From Candidatus Roseilinea sp. (lineage in GTDB: Bacteria; Chloroflexota; Anaerolineae; J036; Brachytrichaceae), in contig BPHV01000004.1 in NCBI GenBank assembly GCA_026003755.1, forward strand, positions 248,001 to 312,000: DNA of 64,000 nucleotides, in the 5' to 3' direction. Each line of letters starts with the position of its first letter. Within the stretch, counting starts at the first letter, position 1. Made by a program: the position numbers and the translations under genes. Below, in pieces: positions 9,801 through 16,623 of this stretch. The notes under the pieces are model-generated. The model saw only the letters and a program-made list of their open reading frames with translations. It made no database searches and had not been told where the DNA came from.

Positions 9801-9811
9801 CAATCGGATGA
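6809..9811 (+). CDS. NB-ARC/STAND ATPase with C-terminal TPR repeats (NLR-like)
   Basis: This is a 1000-residue protein. The N-terminus has a short hydrophobic stretch (LISRLIVPLLGG) and a low-complexity linker, then SHIRNVAGDYTEIAVKN (57-73). The NB-ARC module follows: FVGRED (98-102 region), P-loop GTAGVGKS (124-131), Walker B LLILDNAE (199-206), TIITSR (227-232), LGNLALAI (275-282). A helical domain ends in an MHD-like LHPLLRDWA. From about residue 515 to 930 there are eleven 40-residue TPR-like units built on GDRLGQANTLKAIGD. STAND proteins with this layout act as ligand-gated switches in transcription control, signalling or antiphage defence. No catalytic effector domain is fused, which makes the co-operonic membrane protein the likely output. 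No DNA-binding domain is seen, so an AfsR-type regulator is less likely. Confidence 0.8.
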   Translation: MEPQLSSRLISRLIVPLLGGASALYKRKARAGPAAPSPPSPAQASASQFSAEDILGSHIRNVAGDYTEIAVKNVFPAWQMPSAAAVNRVTLPPRRPFVGREDLLARLEERLKSADGVNVICLTGTAGVGKSALALEAAYRFGALFPDGCYWVDLRGNDWVEALRGLLSALGVPHTEELGQDTLALAEIARGRLADKRTLLILDNAENVVRRHRQHVLALCPAAPAKTIITSRIIIDTDDLRVDALSDSDALKLLEAKGISIADQYDDALKLVRRLGNLALAIAIMARRMRIIQPTQSCADSLRELDKSATPIDALRLPLSNTPDDSLAATFALSYELLDEPLRTAFHALSLCAPSGASVQGIARMCDITEPVACDRLRALAMLSLAEFDGRRAQLHPLLRDWAHTLPFERDALITRHAAYFGLEIGNRYQQALNSEQDPLPALIRIDAELANIQLAQERALSPNFPAPELAVEITDCLALYWCQRHLPPQQRLRWINRACRLAEQTQQRNHLANLLQAAGDAQTFCDQHDAALQSYRQALDLFTALDDRLGQANTLKAIGDVQAFRKENDAALQSYQQALDGFAAIGDRLGQANTLKAIGDVQAFRKENDAALQSYQQALDGFTAIGDRLGQANTLKAIGDVQTFCDQHDAALRSYTQALGLFIATGDRMGQANSLKAIGDLSASRDQHDAALDSYARALDLFTAIGDRLGQANTLKAIGDVRAFRKESHAAMQAYDQALGLFSAAGSSLGQAGVLKAIGDVLAFQDQLDAAQQAYQRALELFTVADSKLGQANTLRALGDIAALHHAHNESEAALSWYQRALELFNKIGDRLGQANTLKVIGDAYAQRGESDAALHSYEQALELYIATNSQLGQAHTLHAIGDVQAACGQEAQALKLYEQALTLFTLAGSTLGQANVYASLGRISGKRAHFDKAIRLYASIQDLYSLARCKFYYALSVLDQDSDIARELLMDAKSLWTQINFEEGRAAVDDLLSQLAIG
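8461..8700 (+). repeat. Two nearly identical 120-bp tandem units inside the TPR region
   Basis: Bases 8461-8580 and 8581-8700 differ by a single base (GCG versus ACG in the GF(A/T)AI codons). Flanking units at 8341-8460, 8701-8820 and 8881-9000 are more diverged but keep the 120-bp period and the phrase GQANTLKAIGD. Near-identity at DNA level implies recent duplication or gene conversion within the sensor domain. Confidence 0.9.
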
Positions 9812-9818
9812 ACGGCTG

Positions 9819-10049
9819 CTATCCGTCTTCATCCTGAGTTTGCCCCGTCGTTTGCGACGGATGTTTGCTGGCGAGCTGAGACAAACCCGATTTGCGCTGA
9901 TTCGATATTTGGCGTCCTGTCTCTGCCGCGTCCTTTTCAATACCGCATTCAGTTTTGGGTAGGAAGTTCTTCCAAAACTTGCGAAAAGACCTCCCCCGCC
10001 CTGCATCATCATCTTGAGAGGCAGCCTGCTGCGAGGACTCCTGTGTCAA
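9819..10049 (-). CDS. Possible small cationic protein, convergent with the NB-ARC gene
   Basis: This is a 76-residue frame with a TTG start at 10049, preceded by AAAGGAG six bases upstream, a good ribosome binding site. The product (RGRSFRKFWKNFLPKTECG and a Gln/Ser-rich tail) has no motif I recognise. It ends 7 bp from the NB-ARC stop, tail to tail. Its body contains a sequence similar to the insertion sequence end (see 9945-9964), so it may be a chance frame within mobile-element debris. Confidence 0.25.
   Translation of the reverse strand: MTQESSQQAASQDDDAGRGRSFRKFWKNFLPKTECGIEKDAAETGRQISNQRKSGLSQLASKHPSQTTGQTQDEDG
9945..9964 (+). repeat. Sequence resembling the end of the neighbouring insertion sequence
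   Basis: GCATTCAGTTTTGGGTAGGA at 9945-9964 closely matches 10154-10175, the left end of the intact ISKra4-like element, apart from a missing T and a GC-to-T change. It may be a solitary end left by an earlier copy. Confidence 0.4.
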
Positions 10050-10140
10050 GCGATACTCCTTTCGCGTTTCGTGCGTTGAGCGTTCAGGTCAGACTGTCTC
10101 AGGCAGGCGTCCCAGTGAGCCACAGTATAGCAGCACCGCT

Positions 10141-10149
10141 GTCACGCTT
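10141..10149. repeat. Target-site duplication, left copy (GTCACGCTT)
   Basis: GTCACGCTT directly abuts the left inverted repeat and is repeated exactly at 11732-11740 next to the right one. An intact 9-bp duplication indicates fairly recent insertion. Confidence 0.9.
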
Positions 10150-11731
10150 GGGTGCATTTCAGTTTTGGGGCAGGAGCGCACTCAAAAAGCGCGCAGATTG
10201 ACCTCGCCCGCGTGAACATCCGAAGATCACGGACGTCGTCGTGGATTGACAGACCGGCATCTCAGCGAGGGACGACAAGCCGCAGGCCGCTGCGGGCATA
10301 ATGCGAGGACAGTTATATCCGGGAGGTGTGCCATGAAAGAGACCAGGGCGACGACACAGCGCAAGTCAGCGTCTTCGCCACGGCGAGGCGAGATGAAAGC
10401 GGTGCTGATGCGAGAAGCGGAGGCCGTGATCGATGAATTGCTGGACTGGAATGAACAGGCCGGCCAGCCGACGCTGACGCAGATCGAGGAGGTGATCCTG
10501 AAGCTGCGCAAGCGGATGAGCGAGGCGATGGCGGTCACCGTGATCGAGGCGCAAGAGGCGAGCCGCCCGGTGCCGGGGCCGGTCTGTCCGCAGTGCGGGC
10601 GGGAGATGCACTCCAAAGGCCGCAAGCGGAACACGGTCGAGAGCCGCGTGGGCAGCCTGTCCGTGCAGCGAGGATACTACTACTGTGAAGCCTGCCGCGT
10701 CGGGCTTTTCCCCCCTCGATCGGCAGCTGGCGGTGTGGGACAAGCACTGGAGCGAACAGGTGGCCAAGCAGGCGGTGTGGCTGAGCGGGCTGGTGACGTT
10801 TGAGGAAGCGGAGCGCATCCTGGGACAGGTGGGCGGGCTGGTCATGTCCGACAGCAGTGTGTGGCGGCGGGTGGCGGTATGGGGAGAGCGCTTTCGGGGG
10901 GTAGAAGCCACACAACGCGCCCTGGCGGACGGCGGCGGGCGCACCGCCGAGGCGGCGACCGTGCCGGGCAAGATGGGTGTCGCCCTGGACGGAGCAACGG
11001 TTCATGTGCGTGGCGAAGGCTGGAAGGAACTCAAGGTGGGGTGCGTGTTCGATGTCGTGCTACAGCCGACTTGGGATCGCCAGAGCGAGGAGTGGGTTGA
11101 CACGGCCCACGCCGTCCGCGCCAGCTACGTCGCCCATCTGGGCGGGCCGGAACGGTTCGGCCAGGTGTTGTGGACGGCCGCCCAACGTCGCGGCTGGACG
11201 CAGGCACGTGACACCATCGCCTTGGGCGATGGCGCCGCGTGGATTTGGAATCTGGTCAGCGAGCACTTCTACGACAGCCGACAAGCCGTGGACTGGTATC
11301 ACGCCAGCCAGCATCTGTGGCAGGTTGCTCACGGCCTGCACGCAGCAGGCAGCCCGGCGGCCCAGGCTTGGTATCGTGCCCACGAAACCCTCTTGTTCCA
11401 GGGCCATGCCGACCGGATTGCGGCTCGACTCCGTCAGGCCGCCCATACCCATCCCCAGCACGCCGAGATGCTACGGCGTGAAGCGGGCTACTTCGGGGAC
11501 AACCGGCGACGCATGCAATACCAGAGCCTGCGCGAAGATGGCTGGCCGATCGGCAGCGGCGTGGTCGAGAGCGCCTGCAAGCAATTCCGTCATCGCTTCG
11601 CCGGTAGCGGGATGCGCTGGAGCCGTCCCGGCATCGAGCGTCTGCTCCCGATTCGGGCGGCCGTCATGGGTCACGCCTTTGACGCGATGTGGTCTGCTGC
11701 CTATTCTTCGCCCCCAAACTGAAATAGACCC
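10150..11731 (+). mobile_element. Complete ISKra4-like insertion sequence, 1582 bp
   Basis: The left end at 10150-10171 and the right end at 11710-11731 are inverted repeats of 22 bp matching at about 19 positions (shared core ATTTCAGTTT, opening GGGT). They are flanked by identical 9-bp duplications. The element carries one transposase gene whose stop codon lies inside the right end. It sits between the NB-ARC cassette and the ABC importer operon, 8 bp before that operon's putative promoter, which it leaves intact. Confidence 0.9.
10333..11722 (+). CDS. ISKra4-family transposase, one frame change
   Basis: The ATG at 10333 has GGGAGGTG just upstream. The N-terminal part carries a zinc-finger-like CPQCGREMHSKGRK followed by YYYCEAC; the C-terminal part holds the DDE-type core (MGVALDGATVHV, TIALGDGAAWIWN, WYHASQHLWQVAHGLH, WPIGSGVVESACKQFR). 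The two parts are in different frames and join at GLFPLDRQLAVW near 10718, where a run of six C replaces the five needed. Restored length is about 460 residues, normal for the family. Some insertion sequences use programmed frameshifting, so the C run could be a slippage site, but an identical +1 homopolymer pattern in housekeeping genes nearby makes sequencing error more likely. Confidence 0.8.
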
Positions 11732-11740
11732 GTCACGCTT
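11732..11740. repeat. Target-site duplication, right copy (GTCACGCTT)
   Basis: This is an exact repeat of 10141-10149, directly after the right inverted repeat. Removing the element and one copy restores a continuous intergenic sequence. Confidence 0.9.
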
Positions 11741-11747
11741 AACGCAT

Positions 11748-11776
11748 TTGACCACAGCGCACCTTTTCGCTAAACT
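11748..11776 (+). promoter_or_regulatory. Putative promoter of the importer operon
   Basis: TTGACC at 11748-11753 and TAAACT at 11771-11776 have 17-bp spacing. The start codon of the first permease (TTG 11783 or GTG 11786) lies only 7-10 bp past the -10 box, so a transcript from here would be leaderless or nearly so. No ribosome binding site is seen before the start. Confidence 0.45.
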
Positions 11777-11782
11777 TGTGGG

Positions 11783-12604
11783 TTGGTGGATATCGCACTT
11801 TCACCTGCACGGCCAGCTCGCCGCGTCGCACCTGCCCTCGCCGTCCTCCTGATCATCCTGACGCTTGTCGTTGCTTGGGAGCTGATCAAGCTGCTCTTCA
11901 ACCTCGACAAGCGCACGCTGCCACATCTATGGGAAATCGCCGAGGCGTTCGGGCAGCCTTCGCGTCGCAACGGGCCGCCGCTGATCGGTGTGCTGGTCGA
12001 GGCAGCGCTCTATACCTTGCGCGGCGCGCTGCTGGGGTTCTTCATCGGTGCGGCGCTGGGCTTCGTGCTCGGCACGCTCTTCGCGCATTTGCCGTTGCTC
12101 GAACGCAGCCTGGTGCCTTACGTCGTCGCATCGCAGACTGTACCCATCCTGGCGATCGCCCCGATGGTGGTGATCTGGCTGCGCGGGTCGTGGTGGTCGG
12201 TGCCGGTCATCGCCGCGTATCTGACTTTCTTCCCGGTCACGATCAACACCCTACGCGGCATGCGCTCGCCCGACCCGCGCGCCGTCGAACTGATGGGCTC
12301 GTATGCCGCCTCGACCTGGCAGACGTTGTGGAAATTGCGCTTCCCATCGGCGCTGCCGGCGATCTTCACTGCGCTCAAGATCGCCGCGACGGCCAGCGTG
12401 GTGGGCGCGATCATCGCCGAGCTGCCTTCGGGCGTCCAGCAGGGACTGGGCGGCGCAATCTTGAACTTCAATCAGTATTACATCACCGGCCCGGAGCGCC
12501 TGTGGGCAGCGATCTTCATGGCCGCCCTCGTCGGCATCCTGTTGTTCGTGGCCGTGTCGGCGGTCGAGCGCATCGTGTTGAGAAACATCGTGCGCAGCGC
12601 TTAG
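11783..12604 (+). CDS. ABC transporter permease, NitT/TauT (SsuC/ThiX) type
   Basis: A 273-residue integral membrane protein with about six helices of the BPD_transp_1 family. The EAA-type coupling loop is GSYAASTWQTLWKLRFPSAL. The start is TTG 11783 or GTG 11786; neither has a clear ribosome binding site. It heads a six-gene run of permease, ATPase, permease, binding protein, LLM enzyme and dihydropyrimidinase. Having two different permeases, rather than one used as a homodimer, suggests a heterodimeric channel. Family members import small nitrogenous or sulfonated organics such as thiamine precursors, taurine and nitrate; the next genes point to a pyrimidine or hydantoin-like substrate. Confidence 0.85.
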   Translation: MVDIALSPARPARRVAPALAVLLIILTLVVAWELIKLLFNLDKRTLPHLWEIAEAFGQPSRRNGPPLIGVLVEAALYTLRGALLGFFIGAALGFVLGTLFAHLPLLERSLVPYVVASQTVPILAIAPMVVIWLRGSWWSVPVIAAYLTFFPVTINTLRGMRSPDPRAVELMGSYAASTWQTLWKLRFPSALPAIFTALKIAATASVVGAIIAELPSGVQQGLGGAILNFNQYYITGPERLWAAIFMAALVGILLFVAVSAVERIVLRNIVRSA

Positions 12605-12649
12605 CGCCGGGTGGGTAAACTGGTCAATCGGTAACGGGTCACTACGGCA

Positions 12650-13435
12650 ATGCAATCGGTCGTCTCGCTCAAGAACGTCAACAAGATCTTCGGATCGGCC
12701 GGCCGGCCGACCACCGTCGCGCTCAAAGACATCAACCTGGAGATCGGCCCCCGCGAGTTCATCTCGCTCATCGGCCCTTCCGGCTGCGGCAAGTCCACCT
12801 TGCTGCGCACGATCGGCGACCTGATCGAAGTCACGAGCGGCGAACTCCTGGTCAACGGCAAGCCGGCGCGCCAGGCGCGCATCAATCGTGAATATGGCAT
12901 GGTCTTTCAGGCGCCGGTGTTGTTCGAGTGGCGCACCGTGCTGAAGAACGTCGAGCTCCCGTTGGAGATTATGGGGGTGCCTAAAGCCGAGCGGGTGCAG
13001 CGCGCGCGGGCGATGCTCAAGCTGGTCGAGCTACAGCACTTCGAACGCCACTACCCCTGGCAGTTGTCCGGGGGCATGCAGCAGCGCGTGGCCATTGCCC
13101 GCGCGCTCGCTTTTCGGCCAGAGCTGCTGCTGATGGATGAGCCGTTCGGCGCGCTGGACGAGATCACCCGCGAGCGCATGAACGCCGAACTGCTGCGCAT
13201 CTGGCAGGAGACGCAGACGACGGTGGTGTTCGTCACCCACTCGATCCCCGAAGCGGTCTTCCTATCTACCCGAGTCGTGGTGATGAGCGCCCGTCCAGGA
13301 CGCATCAGCGACATTATCCCGATTGACCTACCCTACCCGCGCAACGTCGAGACGCGCGAACACCCGCGCTTCTTCGAGCTGGTCACAACCGTGCGCGAGG
13401 CGCTGCGCAAAGGCGAGGAGATGCGGGAGACATGA
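12650..13435 (+). CDS. ABC transporter ATP-binding protein, NitT/TauT type
   Basis: 261 residues with a complete nucleotide-binding domain: Walker A GPSGCGKST, Q-loop in YGMVFQAPVL, signature LSGGMQQRVAIARAL, Walker B LLLMDEPFGALDE and switch histidine in FVTHSIPEA. It energises the importer formed with the permeases on either side. Its stop codon overlaps the next start in ATGA at 13432-13435, so the second permease is translationally coupled. 45 bp separate it from the first permease. Confidence 0.9.
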   Translation: MQSVVSLKNVNKIFGSAGRPTTVALKDINLEIGPREFISLIGPSGCGKSTLLRTIGDLIEVTSGELLVNGKPARQARINREYGMVFQAPVLFEWRTVLKNVELPLEIMGVPKAERVQRARAMLKLVELQHFERHYPWQLSGGMQQRVAIARALAFRPELLLMDEPFGALDEITRERMNAELLRIWQETQTTVVFVTHSIPEAVFLSTRVVVMSARPGRISDIIPIDLPYPRNVETREHPRFFELVTTVREALRKGEEMRET

Positions 13436-14211
13436 TGGCCGGGGCTTTGCGATTCCAGCGCTACGCGCCTCCCCTCATCGTTTTCTTCGCCGTCATCGTG
13501 CTGTGGGAGGTGCTGGTGGACCTGCTGAACGTACAACGCTTCCTGCTGCCGGCGCCGAGCGTGATCTTGGAGGCGTTCTTCCGCACATTCTCGACCATCA
13601 TGAGCAGCGCAGCCTACACGATTCGCAGCGCCGTGATCGGCTTCCTGATCGGTGCGGGCGCCGGCATCCTCGTCGCGCTAGCCACGGCACGCTGGACGAC
13701 GATACGCGAGGGGCTGATGCCGTTCGCCATCGCGCTGAACTCGGTGCCGATCATCGCCTTCGCGCCAATCATGAACAACTGGTTCGGCAGCACCAACCCG
13801 ATGTCCAAGATCATGATCGTGGCGATCATCACCTTCTTCCCCATGATGATCAACATGGTGCGCGGATTGACGCTGGTTGAGCCGGCCAAGCTCGAGCTGA
13901 TGCACTCGTATGCCACTGCGCCGTTCGAGGTATTGACAAAGGTGCGTATCCCGAACTCGCTGCCCTACTTGTTCAACGCGCTAAAGGTATGCAGCACGCT
14001 GGCGCTGATCGGCGCCATCGTGGGCGAATACTTCGGCGGCCCGCGCGAATCCCTGGGGGTATACATCCTTCAGGAAGCGCAGTTGTTCCGTTTTGACAAT
14101 GCATGGGCGGCGATTATCATCAGTGCCCTACTGGGCATCGCGTTCTACCTCATCATCCTTGCCGCTGAAAGGGTCGCGATTCCCTGGCATGTCTCAGTCG
14201 AGAAGCGATGA
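13432..14211 (+). CDS. ABC transporter permease, NitT/TauT type (second subunit)
   Basis: 259 residues, about six membrane helices, same family as the permease at 11783 but clearly diverged from it. The coupling loop is HSYATAPFEVLTKVRIPNSL. It overlaps the ATPase gene by four bases and ends 28 bp before the binding-protein gene. It probably pairs with the first permease to make an asymmetric channel, as in pyrimidine/thiamine-precursor (ThiXYZ-like) systems with two permease genes. Confidence 0.88.
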   Translation: MMAGALRFQRYAPPLIVFFAVIVLWEVLVDLLNVQRFLLPAPSVILEAFFRTFSTIMSSAAYTIRSAVIGFLIGAGAGILVALATARWTTIREGLMPFAIALNSVPIIAFAPIMNNWFGSTNPMSKIMIVAIITFFPMMINMVRGLTLVEPAKLELMHSYATAPFEVLTKVRIPNSLPYLFNALKVCSTLALIGAIVGEYFGGPRESLGVYILQEAQLFRFDNAWAAIIISALLGIAFYLIILAAERVAIPWHVSVEKR

Positions 14212-14239
14212 ATTTCATTCACAGAGGAGAAAAGGACCT

Positions 14240-15382
14240 ATGAAACCGACGATCAAAGCTTTCTCATTTGCGACGCTCGCCACGCTCATGTTAGCAGCTT
14301 GTGCCGCGCCGGCTGCCCCCGCTGCGCCAGCCACGCCCGCTGCGCCGGCGGCCACCGAAGCCCCCGCGCCGGCGACGCTCACGCCCGTGCGCGTCGTCCT
14401 GCAGTGGGTGCCGCAGTCGCAGTTCGCCGGCTACTACGCGGCCAAGGACAAAGGGTTCTATGCTGCAGAGGGTTTGGATGTGACCATCATCCCCGGCGGG
14501 CCGGACATCGCGCCGGCGCAAGTCGTCGCGTCCGACGGCGCGGAATTCGGCGTGGCCTGGCTGCCCGGCCGCATGCTCGCCGCGCGCGAGGCCGGCGCCG
14601 ACCTGGTCAACATCGCCCAGATCTTCCAACGCAGCGGCACCCTGATGGTCTCCTTCAAGGAGAAGAACATCACCAAGGTCGAAGATTTCCGCGGCAAGAA
14701 TGTCGGCTCGTGGTTGTTGGGCAACGAGCCGGAGTTGTTCGCCGCGATGCGCAAGGCCGGCCTCGACCCGGACAAGGACGCGAAGATCATCAAGCAGAAC
14801 TTCGACATGAGCCAACTGCTCAACGGCGAAGTGGACGTGGCGCAGGCGATGATCTACAACGAGTACGCCCAAGTGCTGGAGACCAAGAACCCGGCCACCG
14901 GCGAACTTTACAAGCCCGAGGATCTGAACGTGATCAACTTCAACGAAATCGGCACCGCCATGTTGCAAGACGGCATCATGGCGCGCGAGTCGTGGCTGAA
15001 GCAGCCGGGCAACGAGGACATCGCCGTCAAGTTCCTGCGCGCCACCTTCAAGGGCTGGATCTTCTGCCGCGATAACTTCGACGAGTGCGTGCAGATCGTG
15101 TTGAACAACGGCACGGCGCTGGGCGAGAGCCACATGCGCTGGCAGCTCAACGAGATCAACGCGCTGATTTGGCCTTCGCCCAAAGGCATCGGCCAGATGG
15201 ACGAAGCACTCTACAAGCAGACGGTGGAGATCGCCAAGACCTACGGCATCCTGAAGCAAGACCCCGACGCCGGCGCTTACCGCACCGACCTAGCCCAGAA
15301 AGCGCTGGAAGGGCTGGAAGGCGACGTCAAAGGCGAAGGCTTCACCAAGATCACGGTCGAGCTGAAGGAAGGCGGCAATTAG
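14240..15382 (+). CDS. NMT1/THI5-like substrate-binding lipoprotein
   Basis: 380 residues; ATG at 14240 behind GAGGAGAAAAGGA. A signal peptide with lipobox LAAC at about residue 19-22 is followed by an Ala/Pro-rich tether, then the binding domain (VVLQWVPQSQFAGYYAAKDK, GVAWLPGRMLAAREAG, GSWLLGNEPELFAAM). The opening matches proteins of the NMT1/THI5 (ThiY) family that bind pyrimidine or related heterocycles. The ligand cannot be read from the sequence, but the adjacent dihydropyrimidinase supports a pyrimidine, hydantoin or similar cyclic amide. Confidence 0.88.
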   Translation: MKPTIKAFSFATLATLMLAACAAPAAPAAPATPAAPAATEAPAPATLTPVRVVLQWVPQSQFAGYYAAKDKGFYAAEGLDVTIIPGGPDIAPAQVVASDGAEFGVAWLPGRMLAAREAGADLVNIAQIFQRSGTLMVSFKEKNITKVEDFRGKNVGSWLLGNEPELFAAMRKAGLDPDKDAKIIKQNFDMSQLLNGEVDVAQAMIYNEYAQVLETKNPATGELYKPEDLNVINFNEIGTAMLQDGIMARESWLKQPGNEDIAVKFLRATFKGWIFCRDNFDECVQIVLNNGTALGESHMRWQLNEINALIWPSPKGIGQMDEALYKQTVEIAKTYGILKQDPDAGAYRTDLAQKALEGLEGDVKGEGFTKITVELKEGGN

Positions 15383-15477
15383 CGGTTCATCTTTCATCTG
15401 ATGAAGACCAGGGGTGCAGGGAGCAGGCTGCCGTTGCGACGCCTGCCCCTGATCCCTGAAATTTGACACCGGACGTT

Positions 15478-16572
15478 ATGGCTAAGATGGATTTCGGCAT
15501 CACCTTCAAAAGCGACCTCGACGTCCGCCGCGAGGTCAAGATCGCCATGCAGGCCGAGGCCGCCGGCTTCGGCTATGTGTGGAGCTTCGACAGCCACGTG
15601 CTGTGGCAGGCGGTCTTCCCGCGCTTCGCCCTGTGGGCGTGGAACACCAAGAAAGTGCACATCGGCACGCTGGTCACCAACCCCGTGGTGCGCGACGTGA
15701 CGGTGTGCGCCAGCGACTTCGCCACGTTGCAGCGCATCAGCAAGGGGCGCATGGAGATGGGCATCGGGCGCGGCGATAGCTCGCGCCGCCGGCTGGGCAA
15801 GAAGCCGACGACGATGGCCAACCTCGAAGAGTTCGTGGAACAGTTCCGCAAGCTCACCGCCGGCGAGCACATTGACTACGACGGCGTAGATACGTATCTG
15901 AGCTGGGCCGACGGCGGCGTGCCGCCGGTCTGGGTGGCGGGCTACGGGCCGATCGCCCTGCGTTCGGCCGGGCGCATCGCCGACGGCGTCATCCTGCAGT
16001 TCGCCGACCCCTATCTCATCAAGTGGTGCTTGCAGTTCGTGAAGGAAGGCGCGGAAGAGGCCGGGCGCGACTATTCCCAGATCAAGATCATGGCCTGCGC
16101 GCCGGTGTGGATTTCGAGCGACCTGGCCGTGGCGCGAGAGCGCGTGCGCTGGTTCCCCGCCCTCGTGTCCAACCACGTGGTGGACTTGCTCAAGCGCTAT
16201 CCCAAGGAAGAGTTGCCCAAGGAGCTTTACGCCTACGTCGAGGATCGCCCCGGTTACGACTACCTGCATCACGCCGAGGTGGGCAGCAGCAACGCCCGGT
16301 TCGTCAGCGACGAGATCACCGACCGCTACTGCATCGTCGGCTCGATCAAAGACCACATCGCTAAGATCGAGGAGCTGCAGTCGCTGGGCGTGCATCAGTT
16401 CAACATCTACCTGATGTGCGGCGACGAGGAGAAACAGGTCGCCGCCTACGGGCGCAGCGTCATTCCGCACTTCAACGGGAAGCGGCGCGCAGTCGTGGCT
16501 GCCAAAGCCGCGACCAACGGCAAAGCGCGCAAAGCCTCAGCCAAAACCAAGGCTGCGCCCAAAAAGCGCTGA
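15478..16572 (+). CDS. LLM-class F420/flavin-dependent oxidoreductase
   Basis: 364 residues; the ATG at 15478 is preferred to an upstream TTG in the same frame. The luciferase-like TIM barrel begins MDFGITFKSDLDVRREV and shows MGIGRGDSSRRRLGK and VWVAGYGPIALRSAGRIADG, characteristic of the CPS_4043-type subgroup, which often neighbours dihydropyrimidinase genes. It probably oxidises or reduces the imported substrate before or after ring opening. The last 25 residues are Lys/Ala-rich (KARKASAKTKAAPKKR), an unusual basic tail for this family. It lies between the binding protein and the hydantoinase in the same operon. Confidence 0.85.
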   Translation: MAKMDFGITFKSDLDVRREVKIAMQAEAAGFGYVWSFDSHVLWQAVFPRFALWAWNTKKVHIGTLVTNPVVRDVTVCASDFATLQRISKGRMEMGIGRGDSSRRRLGKKPTTMANLEEFVEQFRKLTAGEHIDYDGVDTYLSWADGGVPPVWVAGYGPIALRSAGRIADGVILQFADPYLIKWCLQFVKEGAEEAGRDYSQIKIMACAPVWISSDLAVARERVRWFPALVSNHVVDLLKRYPKEELPKELYAYVEDRPGYDYLHHAEVGSSNARFVSDEITDRYCIVGSIKDHIAKIEELQSLGVHQFNIYLMCGDEEKQVAAYGRSVIPHFNGKRRAVVAAKAATNGKARKASAKTKAAPKKR

Positions 16573-16623
16573 TCGCCACACACCAAACGCAAGTCGGCCA
16601 TTCAGCTCACCGAGGAGAGAAAC

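Noticed and set aside
14291-16470. Long minus-strand frames opposite the binding protein and LLM genes (322 and 358 codons)
   Set aside because: Antisense shadows of well-conserved plus-strand genes with no recognisable domain.
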